64,000 nucleotides of DNA from Sphingomonas ginsenosidivorax (GTDB lineage Bacteria; Pseudomonadota; Alphaproteobacteria; Sphingomonadales; Sphingomonadaceae): assembly GCF_007995065.1 (NCBI RefSeq), contig NZ_VOQR01000001.1:313001-377000 (forward strand). Direction: 5' to 3'. Positions 40,204 to 49,314 of this stretch are shown piece by piece. How positions within the stretch are numbered: the stretch's first letter is position 1; each line of letters opens with the position of its first letter. The notes beneath the pieces were generated by a model. The model saw nothing but the letters and a program-made list of their open reading frames with translations, had not been told where the DNA came from and made no database searches. The translations under genes and the position numbers were made by a program.

Positions 40204-40959
40204 GTGACGCATGAACAACGGCGGTGGGAAGGTTTTTGCCCCATATGTCTGAAGGACACGACGTTCGTAGCAAGTGGCCCATGGTTTCGCGATCAACTCA
40301 ATTGCGAGAGCTGCATCGACGGATCAATCCCTCGTGAGCGTGCGCTCATGCTAGCGGTTCGGCGTTGCCTACCGGGTTACGCTGATATGGACATTCACGA
40401 AAGTTCTCCAACTATTCGGGGCCTGTCGACTTTGCTGCGGAAGGACGCGCCAGGTTACATCGCGACGCAGTTTTTCCCTGATACTACGCCTGGTGCACTG
40501 GTAGACGGGGTGCGATGCGAGAATCTTGAAGCTCAAACCTTTGCCTCCGAAAGTTTCGACTTGGTCGTAACGCAGGACGTGATGGAACACGTTTTTGATA
40601 TCGAGAAGGCCTATAAGGAAACGTTTCGAACGCTGCGACCGGGCGGTTATTATATTCATACTACACCAATGTATAAAGATCTGACGCATACACATGCTCG
40701 TGCAAAGCTGCATGATGATGGTACTATTGAACACTTATTTGATCCCGAATATCACGGTAACCCGATCAACGGCGATGGTGCCCTTGTTACATATCATTTT
40801 GGTTACGACCTGGTCGATTTGATCGCGTCGTGGACGCCGTTTGATGTGGAGTGTTACCGCGCCAATTCTCGTTCCCACGGCATTGTAGCGGAATTCATTG
40901 AAGTCCTGATATGTCGAAAGCCGGAGGGGCGAGATCTCCGTCGGCTTACGGCCTTCTAA
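40204..40959 (+). CDS. SAM-dependent methyltransferase with N-terminal zinc motif
   Basis: A 251-residue cytoplasmic class I methyltransferase. CPICLKDTTF ... CESC near the N terminus looks like a Cys4 zinc site. FDLVVTQDVMEHVFDIEKAY and FRTLRPGGYYIHTTP are the post-I motifs of the Methyltransf_11 group. The start is a GTG at 40204. By eye the composition is far less GC-rich than the chromosome, and it interrupts phage tail genes, so it appears transferred. Similar proteins often sit in polysaccharide or glycosylation clusters. The substrate is unknown. Confidence 0.8.
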   Translation: MTHEQRRWEGFCPICLKDTTFVASGPWFRDQLNCESCIDGSIPRERALMLAVRRCLPGYADMDIHESSPTIRGLSTLLRKDAPGYIATQFFPDTTPGALVDGVRCENLEAQTFASESFDLVVTQDVMEHVFDIEKAYKETFRTLRPGGYYIHTTPMYKDLTHTHARAKLHDDGTIEHLFDPEYHGNPINGDGALVTYHFGYDLVDLIASWTPFDVECYRANSRSHGIVAEFIEVLICRKPEGRDLRRLTAF

Positions 40960-41153
40960 ATTTGATCTGATCGTGCGGGTTATGATCGTCAAGATGTTAG
41001 GATACTCGGCTTGACCGCCGGGAACACGACCTTCGCTACCTCCGGCAATGCCTACGGCGACCTTTGTGCCCAGACTTGCCTAATCATGCGTGATACCGCC
41101 AATGTCGACTACACCAAGCACTGCGGCGCCGCTTGCCATATAGGATATGCCGG

Positions 41154-41978
41154 TTAGGCGACCTGGACGCCGCGCGCGGCGACGGTCGCGCGCATCGCCG
41201 CGAGCATCGGCTGCATCTCGTCGGCCGTCTTAGCGCGACGGTAAACGACAGCGAGATTCAGCTCACCCGAGGGCGTACCATCGTAGAAGCGGGTCGCGCC
41301 GAAGGCGTGCGTCGTGCCAAGTGCGATCAGCGCATCGCCGGCGGGCTTGTCGGTCCATTCCGTGCTGTGCGTCGCGTTGGCCATCACCCAGCGGCCGGTC
41401 TCGGCCTTGTACGATACGCCGGTCGCGGTGCGGGTGGTCGACGCCACGGGGTGGAGCAAATCCTTCAGCACACCCGCGTCGGGCGCCCAGCCACCGGCCC
41501 GGTACAACGCAGCATTGAACTTGTCCGCCGCCTGCACACCGAAGTCGAGGATCGGCCCAGTGGTTACCCCGCCATCCAGAAGCGGCACGGACGCGATATG
41601 CGCGCGTGGACCCCAGAAGGTCGGGAACCCGCTCGCCGGCTGCACCTGGCTGGACTTGGCCACGATGCCGATCGTGAAGCTGCCGTCCATCGGCACGTTC
41701 GTGTCGACCATCCAGCCCTTGTCGCCTGCGCCGTAACTGTCCATCCCGGCCGCGGTGCGCTTTGGCATTGAGCCCGCGATCAGCGTGCCGTGGCGGCCGA
41801 ACAGGCCACGATCGGCGAGCGGGCCGGCGAAAGCTTCGCCGATCGCGCCATCCTGAAGGAGATAGAGCGCGAGAAGATTGCGGGCGGGGAAGGTGCCCAT
41901 GCCGTCGAGATACTGCCCGACGATCGGCAGGCCGCTGCCGCGTGCCGAGACGCCGGGGACCATGATGCTGAAGGCCAT
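41154..41978 (-). CDS. Phage tail-tip protein with LamG-like domain
   Basis: 274 residues from MAFSIMVPGVSARGSG. The C-terminal half (SFTIGIVAKSSQ, LNLAVVYRRAKTADEM ... ARGVQVA) reads like a concanavalin/LamG lectin-type fold, in which the last strand is followed by a helix with A-E-M. It directly follows the tail-fibre gene with a one-base gap. A receptor-binding role is inferred. It seems intact. Confidence 0.55.
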   Translation of the reverse strand: MAFSIMVPGVSARGSGLPIVGQYLDGMGTFPARNLLALYLLQDGAIGEAFAGPLADRGLFGRHGTLIAGSMPKRTAAGMDSYGAGDKGWMVDTNVPMDGSFTIGIVAKSSQVQPASGFPTFWGPRAHIASVPLLDGGVTTGPILDFGVQAADKFNAALYRAGGWAPDAGVLKDLLHPVASTTRTATGVSYKAETGRWVMANATHSTEWTDKPAGDALIALGTTHAFGATRFYDGTPSGELNLAVVYRRAKTADEMQPMLAAMRATVAARGVQVA

Positions 41979-41979
41979 C

Positions 41980-43460
41980 TTATTGTTGCTCCATGACAGG
42001 CCGCTTCCAGCCAATGGCCAGGCGGTAGGGTGAACAGGCGTTTGAGAGGTCGTAAGGGAGGCCAGTGCGCGTCGAGACGCTGTCCGAGCGCGCCGGATCG
42101 CTGTCGAAGATATTGCCGCCACCGTTGTGGCGCGCCTTGTCCGCGTACAGCAGCTCGGCGCCTTCGCCTGGTACGCGGGCACACAGGATCTTGGCTATCG
42201 TCGACCCGATGATCGTCACCGATTTGATCGGAACGTCGCCCTGCGCGTCGACCACACGGTAGCCCGCGTCGTCGTACAGCGTGGAGGCCGCACCATCGCA
42301 CAGCGGCTTGATCGGAAGCGGACCGCAGGGGAGGTGATGATGGACGTAGATCGCGCGGCCGACCCGCTTGATCTCGAGCGGGTAGAGCGGCTCGAGCGTC
42401 CGCCCCCCGACGCCGCAGGCCATCGCGATGATCTTGCGCGCAGGGCGATAGCCGGCATCGTCCCATTGACGAGCGACCCGGTTGGCAATCGCGACCACGG
42501 GGCTTTCCCCCTCGGCGGGATCGTGCGGGTCGAGCGCGGCGATCTCCTGGGCAGTCAGCGGCCGGCGGACGTGATCCGTCGGCGACGGGTCGTTGATCCC
42601 CAGCTCGACGGTCGCCTTGAGCGGGTGAAGCGTGGCGTCGCCATCCCGCGGGAACCAGCCCGGCCCGTAGAACCACCCGGGGCGCACGCTGAGGCCGATC
42701 ATGAAGGCAGACGGCGACAGCGGCGCCATCGTCACCGCCGGGTGCGCCTCCTGCCCGTTACCGAGCGACTGGCTGTACAGCAGGATCAGCGCCCGCGTTG
42801 CGTCGAGAGTGGCAACCTGCAAATTGTGCGGCGCCCCCATGATCGAGGCGGTGCGCGCGCGGTTCCGGGCATCCTTGTAAAGCATGCCAAGATCCGCGCT
42901 GGATCCGGCGTGCATGAATGCGATGTCGCCATCGACCAGCGCTGCGTATGCATGCCCGTCCTCGTCGGTGACCGACCAGGGTGAAGATGCTGGCTGATCG
43001 CTGACGATTGTACCCGCCGCCATCTCCAGATCACCCGCGAACAGCGCGCCCGCCATATGCCAGCGGCGCCGCAGGTCCATTGCGAGCAGTGCATAACCAT
43101 CGGCGTCGGTGATCGCGAAGGGCATCGAGCCCTCCGCACCGCTGGCGACAGCGCTGCCCAGCTGCAGATCGTCGTACACGCGCATGCGCGCGGCAAGCCA
43201 CCGCAGATCATCGTCGAGCGCCAGCGCGGGATATCGGCGACGTCGTAGGCGGGAATCTGATCGGGGCGCAGCCGGCCGTCGCTGCCCAGCGTCGCGACGC
43301 CATTCGCCACGCCAAGCCGATCCTCGCTGACGTACATGCGCAGCTGCGCGACCAGCAGCGCGGGGGTGACGATCTTGCTGTCATCGCCCGCCTCGACGTC
43401 GCCGGCGCTGGCGAGATATGCGACGCCTTTGACGGTGCGCGATGCTGTCGGATTAGTACG
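41980..43460 (-). pseudogene. Phage tail-fibre gene, frameshifted and 5'-truncated
   Basis: The 5' part (about 43230-43455) reads TVKGVAYLASAGDVEAGDDS and VANGVATLGSDGRLRPDQIP, typical tail-fibre repeats. A one-base loss in a C-run (plus strand 43228-43230) shifts the frame; the continuing frame (ALALDDDLRWLAARMRVYDD) runs 401 residues to 41980. The very N terminus is replaced by a subtilase fragment at about 43455. The large C-terminal part is not recognised beyond being tail-associated. Confidence 0.7.
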
Positions 43461-44856
43461 TTTGCGGCGTGCGGACCACCCAGCGCTGCTGGAAAGTATA
43501 CGAACTTGTCCACGTCGGCTGGAGGGTGCCGTCGGTCGCGTTTCCCGCTGCGCTGACAAAAAGAGTATTCGGGTAGTTGGTGAACACATTGCTGAGCGTG
43601 GCCTGCGCTTCTGGCGACTCATGTTTGTTGAACGCAATGCTCATATTAACCACGTCGACGGGGCGGAGCGAAGCGAGTCCGCTGCGCAATAGCGTCTCAG
43701 CATCCGAATAAAGCGACGCGGTTCCCCGCGCCACAGCAAGGATCGAAATCGCGATCCTGCCTTAGCCTGAAGGAGCATCGGTAATGCCGCTGCGGAAAGC
43801 CTCGAAAGCGGGTCCTCCGAGCGCAAGTCCAGCGACGTGCGTACCGTGACCGCTCACCGGGTTAATTTGAAGCGAGTCATCCGCTCCATAGTTGAGGGGG
43901 GTGAGGGGAGTCTTTGGCCCGTAGGGGGTCGCATGGCTCAGATAATCGTCTGCTTCAGCAAAAAATCCACGCGGGAAGCGAGTTGAGAACCCCTCCTCCC
44001 CGGGGCCGGACGGGGGGCACCCTGCTTCCGAACATGGGACGCCGAAGAAGCCGTTGTCGACGATCACGACCACAACCGACTGCGGTGCGCGCCTGTTGCG
44101 CGCGTAAGCTTCGGCCACCTCCGTCGCATTGAAGGGCCACGGCACGTCCTCGTCACCGTCGCAATCGTCGGCGGTGCCGGAGGTCGTTCCGGCGGGCGGC
44201 TGGTATGCGCCGATGATCGCGCCTTTCGCTACCGGCCTGTCATCGACGTCCACCCCATGGCCACCCGCGGACCTTAGGTCGATCGCGAACTTCGGCAATT
44301 CGGCATCGGACACCGACAGACGCGTTGGCAGGGTCTCAAAAGGGAGGTGGAGAACGCGTCCCACGGTCAGCGTGGACGTCTTGGTGAGGCCGCTCGACGC
44401 AAAATAATGGTCGAACAAAGCGTCGACGGCAAGCTTGCCAGTGGCTTGCAGGCGGATTCCGGACAGCGTGTCGCCTTTCCGCACCGTCACGGTCACGTCC
44501 GTGTGTATCGCCAGACAGGCGGGCCAGACAGCGCCATAAGCTGCCGCACCGAGCTTCGTCTCGGCAGCCGCGTTCAATCCCGGGTTCGTCACGTTTAATA
44601 CGTCGAGATATCCCTCTGAAAGCGCGCCGCACAGCTCTTCAACGGTCTCCCGCACGGACTTGTCTTTCAACGTGGGACGTTCGGCTTCGGTGACCGGGAT
44701 CGGCCTGGCGTGGCGTGCGACGAACTCGACCACGGGCTGTTTGGGGGTAGTGCCGATGGCACGCGCGATGACGAGATGGTCGGCGGCAGGCGCCCGCCCG
44801 GCGGGAGCTAGGTCGCAGATCGCCGCAATGGTGATGAGTTGGGAAGCGATCCGCAT
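43453..44856 (-). pseudogene. Secreted subtilisin-like (S8) protease, interrupted and 3'-truncated
   Basis: Starts MRIASQLITIAAICDLAPAG, a signal peptide, 4 bases after the trypsin-like gene. A LysM-like piece (VTVRKGDTLSGI, about 124-135) precedes the catalytic domain: VVVVIVDNGFF (Asp267) and SGHGTHVAG (His337). An in-frame TAA at 43764-43762 (codon 365) stops translation; after it the same frame continues (VDVVNMSIAFN, LFVSAAGNA, the oxyanion Asn region) to about 43455. The Ser motif is gone, replaced by tail-fibre sequence. The product can be neither complete nor active. Confidence 0.85.
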
Positions 44857-44860
44857 CGGG

Positions 44861-45910
44861 CTACTTTCTGCAACCGCCGATGCCGGGACTGAGGTTGAAT
44901 CCGCACACGCGCCGCTCCTTGCGCAACTGAGGCGGCACCTCGGACTGTGCAACCCAAGCCGCGACGAAGACGCGAAATGAGACGGTATTAAGCGGAGAAA
45001 GATAGAAATAAAAGGCAGGGGTCAGATGGGTGGCACCCGGCTTCTTCCCCATCGCCGAGTTGACGCCGATCACGCGTCGCCGGCCGGTCGCGTTGACGAT
45101 CATCACCGGACCGCCAGAGTCGCCATAGCAGAGCACGGACTGCTTGGCGCCCTCCGACGTCGTCCGGATGTAGGTGCCCAGCTGATCGGGGTAGATCGAG
45201 ATTCCGGTCGCCTCGATCGGCTCCTGCCCCATCCTAAGCGCTTTGTCTGACGGGGTGTAGGTGTAGTAGCCGTCGTCGGTGATCCCGAGATCCGTACAGC
45301 CATAGCCCATGAGGCGGATTTGGGTCGTCAACGGCGTAAACGTGGATAAATCCAGCACTTCGGCGTCGAGCCCAGAGACGCGCTGGCTGAGATCGCACAG
45401 CGCATAATCGTCGCTGGAGCGGGGGGCGCCCGCGGCGTTTGTTTTTCGCGCGGTGTAAAAGTCGCTGATCGCGCAACGCATACCGTAGGTACCAGAGCCG
45501 AATTTCACGTCAGCGCCGATTGTTGCGCCGTTTTTAGTTCCCGCGGGCGATCCCGCGTCGACGCAATGCGCTGCCAGCAGCACGACCGAGGGACCGATCA
45601 GGCTCAGTGTGCATGGTTCTCCGATCTGATTGTCCGCGATGGCGACCGTCTTCCACTCGGTCGGATCGATCTGCACGTTGGCATTGGATAGCTGGATTTT
45701 GGCACCGCCGAACTTGAGCGGGACCGAGACGAAATGACGGACCCGCTCGGAGGGCGCTGGAGGGGCGCCCGGCGTGAAGAGCGGGACCGCCAAGTCGGCG
45801 GCCGGGTTTTCCACGGGCGGTCCCCTCACGCTCTGCGCACAGGCGTCGGCATGAGCGCCGAGCGCCACTGCCCCGGCGAAGGTGGCAAGGAACGCAAGTC
45901 TATTTCGCAT
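44861..45910 (-). CDS. Secreted trypsin-like serine protease (S1 family)
   Basis: A 349-residue exported protease. The ATG at 45910 gives a signal peptide (MRNRLAFLATFAGAVALGAHADACA). Catalytic residues: His115 in LLAAHCVD, Asp168 in SSDDYALCDL, Ser265 in CYGDSGGPV. Several cysteines near these suggest disulfides. It overlaps the upstream lipoprotein gene by 11 bases and is followed 4 bases later by the broken subtilase, so the three form one operon. It is the only complete protease of the cassette. The target is unknown; processing of its partner proteins or of external proteins is possible. Confidence 0.88.
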   Translation of the reverse strand: MRNRLAFLATFAGAVALGAHADACAQSVRGPPVENPAADLAVPLFTPGAPPAPSERVRHFVSVPLKFGGAKIQLSNANVQIDPTEWKTVAIADNQIGEPCTLSLIGPSVVLLAAHCVDAGSPAGTKNGATIGADVKFGSGTYGMRCAISDFYTARKTNAAGAPRSSDDYALCDLSQRVSGLDAEVLDLSTFTPLTTQIRLMGYGCTDLGITDDGYYTYTPSDKALRMGQEPIEATGISIYPDQLGTYIRTTSEGAKQSVLCYGDSGGPVMIVNATGRRRVIGVNSAMGKKPGATHLTPAFYFYLSPLNTVSFRVFVAAWVAQSEVPPQLRKERRVCGFNLSPGIGGCRK

Positions 45911-46796
45911 CGCCCTTGTCCGCCTTCTCGATCGCATCCTTGATCGCAATAGCCTGCGTGACCGCCGCACTGATCACTGTGTCGAGCGGCTGGGTCGGAT
46001 CCTTCTCGCTCGTGGTGGAGACGCCGCACTGGTCGTGCATGCGCAGATTGCCTTTCCTCGGGAACGCAACGAAGTCGAGCCAGCGCGGATCGGCGATCTT
46101 CCCGGTCCACCGGTAGGTCGTCGTTGGCGTCACAAGAATGATATCGATGCCCCGGCAAGCCGCGTAATAAAGGCCGCGGGACGGCTGCGACATCACACCT
46201 CCATAAAAACTAACCGCCGGCAGCGCGCTTCGCGGGACCTCCGTCCATGACAGCGTCGTCGTGCCGCTCGTTTTCGTGCCGCCCTGCTTGCTCATCGCGA
46301 GATCGCGTACGGGGTCGAGATCGCATGGTTGTGTCGGAAATGCTTTGCATTTCGCTCCGAGGTCGGCTGCGCCTGCCATGCCCGCGACGAGCGGGATCAC
46401 GACCTTGACAATGCCACCCGTAGTCTGAATGAACGCGGCTCGGCGGTCTTCGACCTCGACGCCGGCGGTCTGGATGAGATCTGTATTCTCGACCTTGGCG
46501 AGGTTGATTGTCGTGCGCTTCCACAGCGTATCATCGCGCAGAAGCAATATGCGGTTGCGCCTATCCTCGACCCGACGATTAGTCACCACCAGATCGAGGT
46601 TCTCCGGCGTCCCGGCAGCTGCGCTGTTCTTGAGTTCCATCCGAATGGCGTTCCGTTGAAAGTAGAACGCATCGATCACATTTGAAAAACCCGAATTGAT
46701 CGAATCCGCGTCCAGCGCGACACCATAGCGTACAGACGGATTAACAGCGCAACCGGCAAGTAGAAGCGCTGCGGGCCACGCCCGTCTATACTCTAT
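45900..46796 (-). CDS. Putative lipoprotein with apparent ATA start
   Basis: About 298 residues. The best lipoprotein signal, EYRRAWPAALLLAGC with the lipobox Cys at residue 16, begins at 46796, where the codon is ATA; GGGGAG lies 8 bases before it, exactly where a ribosome site should be. No ATG, GTG or TTG gives the signal peptide otherwise, so either the start codon has mutated or a rare start is used. The rest (FSNVIDAFYFQRNAI, VVTNRRVEDRRNRI) matches no family I know. It overlaps and precedes the trypsin-like gene. Confidence 0.6.
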   Translation of the reverse strand: MEYRRAWPAALLLAGCAVNPSVRYGVALDADSINSGFSNVIDAFYFQRNAIRMELKNSAAAGTPENLDLVVTNRRVEDRRNRILLLRDDTLWKRTTINLAKVENTDLIQTAGVEVEDRRAAFIQTTGGIVKVVIPLVAGMAGAADLGAKCKAFPTQPCDLDPVRDLAMSKQGGTKTSGTTTLSWTEVPRSALPAVSFYGGVMSQPSRGLYYAACRGIDIILVTPTTTYRWTGKIADPRWLDFVAFPRKGNLRMHDQCGVSTTSEKDPTQPLDTVISAAVTQAIAIKDAIEKADKGDAK

Positions 46797-47436
46797 GTTC
46801 CGCGCTCCCCGTTGTGTCGATAAGATGATGGCAGAAATTGCTGCATCATCAAGCCCAAAGGTTCGGACGTTTAAGCTGGTACGGAAAGTCTTTCTATATT
46901 CATAGTTTTGTTGATACGTAATGTTATATATTGATTTGAGTGAGGGTGGCGCATTTAGGCGACCGACTGGAATCGGGCGACCATGCCTTGGCGGGCGCTG
47001 GCAAGCATTGGCATCGTGGCAACCGGCCTCCCGGTACGATTGGTACGCACGGCGCTGGATGTGATACTCGCACTGGCGGCATAACAATGAACTTTGGTCG
47101 ATTGCGTCGACGGGCGGCCAACCAGACCGACGGCCTTGCCTTTTTGGCGCAAAAATCCCTCGGGCAAAACTTCACCAGCTTTTCCGATTATTGGTACGGC
47201 TTGCCTTCACCCGAAAATAACCGCTTTAAGCTGGAGCTGCCATTCTGCGGCGCCTCTACGAACGACAACTTCCTCCCGATTCGCCATTCAAGCGGCGCTG
47301 TTGTTGATCGCGCGCCGATTATTGACCGTCGGGAGTTGGAGAAGCGAAAGGCGAAGGAAGCAGCGGCCTTCGGGTCGATACGGTCAGACGGACTCGAACC
47401 TCCGCCAAAATTGATGGTATGGGCCATTTTGGGGGC
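46797..47436. other. Region without a supported gene
   Basis: About 640 bases between the lipoprotein gene and the EAL remnant. Open frames of 70-166 codons exist on both strands but none has a convincing ribosome site or a recognisable product. It contains the operon promoter for the lipoprotein gene somewhere in its AT-rich first 150 bases. Confidence 0.4.
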
Positions 47437-47490
47437 CTAGTGAGAAGCAGACATAAAGTATCCACGGAAATCGTATCGATGGGTATGCTT

Positions 47491-47643
47491 TGTGGGTCCT
47501 ATAAGCGCACCATCGACACGCCCCTGGATCATGTCACAGTCGCACTCTTCGCGGGACGCGAGGCAGGCTGTATTCTCGACGCCTTCGACGACCATGAAGC
47601 CGAGTTTGTGCGCTAGGTCTATCGTCGACTTGGCGAGTATCGC
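47491..47643 (-). pseudogene. EAL-domain (c-di-GMP phosphodiesterase) remnant
   Basis: Within a 127-codon frame (47437-47820) the segment AKSTIDLAHKLGFMVVEGVE followed by EECDCDMIQG matches the end of EAL domains (usually STIDLAH-x-LG-x-x-VVAEGVE ... GCD-x-x-QGY). One residue is missing in VVAEGVE and the catalytic N-terminal half is absent. Only about 50 residues are recognisable. Confidence 0.7.
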
Positions 47644-47820
47644 GTCGTCGTCGTTGTGGTGTGCGAACTGGGCGGAGCTTCGATCTTTAGTTCGCTCAGC
47701 GGCAGCTGCGACCGCTGCCGTGGCATCGACCATTGCGGCCGATCCGGTTTGGTGAGGATCGTCTTCCTTTCTACGGATGTCCGATCTCGGTTCGCACGAA
47801 GCGGACGGCGGGTTCTCCAC

Positions 47821-48170
47821 CGAATCTGCGCATTCTCCTGTGGGCGATGGAAGTTCGCGCCGCTAACAAGATCTAGGATTCTCTTGTGGAGTTACATCAT
47901 CGAAGTCTGTAAGCTGCCATTGTGGTGCCGACAACTGGTGTCTATATTTCGATCCGTTAGGCATGCTAGCGCCAGCTTTGAAGGCGCGGATAGCTATGTA
48001 GTTCCTGTCCGAAGTTTGGGACCCGTACGCCAATACTATGTATAAAAAGCGTCATTGCGTAAAATAACTACCTCAAAACTCGTTCATCGCTCGTAGAAAT
48101 TCGACCCCGGCAGCCCGTGGCCGGCCGGGATAGAATTGCTGCGTCTTTCAGAAACATGCTGAGGAAGACT
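47821..48170. other. Region between EAL remnant and IS
   Basis: About 350 bases with no supported gene. It may contain decayed upstream parts of the EAL protein, but no domain is readable. Confidence 0.4.
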
Positions 48171-48229
48171 TGACCTGCTCCCCAGACATCATGCCATTGG
48201 TAAGTTAGCTCGTCAGATGGAGACGAGTA

Positions 48230-48493
48230 ATGCGGCGAGGCCGATTTAACGAGGATCAGATCATTGGCGTGCTGCGCGAGCATGAGGCCGGCGTGAAGAC
48301 TGCCGAGCTGTGCCGGAAGCATGGGATCAGTGACGCGACGTTCTACAACTGGAAGGCGAAGTACGGCGGGATGACCGTGTCGGAGGCGGCGCGGTTGCGG
48401 GCGCTCGAGGACGAGAACCGCCGGCTGAAGAAGCTGCCGGCGGAGTCGATGCTCGACGTGTCGGCGCTGAAGGATTTGCTGGGAAAAAACTGA
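48230..48493 (+). CDS. IS3-family transposase OrfA
   Basis: 87 residues with the helix-turn-helix NEDQIIGVLREHEAGVKTAE and SDATFYNWKAKYGGM, then a leucine-zipper-like ENRRLKKL. Intact length for the IS407 group. Near its end, six A (48484-48489) followed by C form a slippery site at which a -1 shift would join OrfA to OrfB. Confidence 0.88.
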   Translation: MRRGRFNEDQIIGVLREHEAGVKTAELCRKHGISDATFYNWKAKYGGMTVSEAARLRALEDENRRLKKLPAESMLDVSALKDLLGKN

Positions 48494-49294
48494 CCCGGTC
48501 TGCAGAGCGCTACGCTGCGGTGGAGAAGCTGATGGCCGACCACAGCTTTTCCGAGCGTCGCGCCTGCAGGTTGATCGGGGTCAACCGGTCGGCGTGGCAA
48601 TATGAGCCGCTTCGCGGGAAGGACGACGCTGTTCGCGTACGGATGCGCGAGATCGCGAACGAACGTCGTCGCTTCGGCTATCGACGGCTGGCGATCCTGT
48701 TGCGGCGTGAGGGCAAGGGCATGAACCTGAAGAAGGTTTACCGGCTGTATTGCGAGGAGCGGCTGACGGTGCGCAAGCGTGGCGGCCGCAAGCGCGCGCT
48801 GGGCACGCGGGCGCCGATGGCAATCCCGCAGGAACGAGACCAGCGCTGGTCGCTCGACTTCGTGTCGGATGCATTGGCCTGCGGCCGGCGGTTCCGTATG
48901 CTCAACGTCATCGACGACTACAGCCGGGAATGCATGGGGCGCCGAACGTCGCGGGCTGCCGTGCATGGTGGTCAGCGATAATGGGACCGAGCTGACCAGT
49001 CACGCCGTCCTTGCCTGGTGCCAGGACACCGGGGTCGAGTGGCATTACATCGCGCCCGGCAAGCCGCAGCAGAACGGCTTCGTCGAAAGCTTTAATGGTC
49101 GCTTGCGCGACGAGTGCCTGAACGAGCACCTGTTCCCAACGCTGGCTGCGGCCAGACGGATCATCGAGGCGTGGCGTACGGACTACAATACCGTGCGTCC
49201 GCACAGCAGTCTTGGCGGGTTGGCACCCGCCGAGTTTACGAACCGCCCCCGCCAAGGGCATATGGATACCGAAGCTAAGTTATCAGCGGCCTGA
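48484..49294 (+). pseudogene. IS3-family transposase OrfB, internal deletion
   Basis: Read after the -1 shift. The first part ([27 protein letters not shown] with the first catalytic Asp) ends out of frame after DDYSREC near 48937. The second part in another frame contains [11 protein letters not shown] (second Asp), [16 protein letters not shown] (catalytic Glu) and a normal C terminus. About 70 bases appear lost between, breaking the DDE domain. Not expected to be active. Confidence 0.85.
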
Positions 49295-49314
49295 AAACGG
49301 GGAGCAGGTCACGA

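Larger units (their letters stand above)
48171..49311 (+). mobile_element. IS3-family element (IS407-like), damaged
   Basis: Bounded by perfect 13-bp terminal inverted repeats TGACCTGCTCCCC (48171-48183) and its complement (49299-49311). It carries orfA and orfB in the usual overlapping arrangement. OrfB has an internal deletion, so the 1,141-bp copy is shorter than normal. No flanking target duplication is seen (GACT left, CGAG right), implying a rearrangement after insertion. Confidence 0.88.

Noticed and set aside
47385..47410. tRNA-like T-loop (ACTCGAA on the plus strand)
   Set aside because: The flanking bases do not form a T stem and no acceptor, D or anticodon arm is found.
47491..47515. 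Possible degenerate third attachment site (GTCCTATAAGCGCACCATCG resembles the tRNA-Thr end)
   Set aside because: It has an indel and substitutions, and it lies in the reading frame of the EAL remnant, so resemblance may be chance; no other tRNA part is present.
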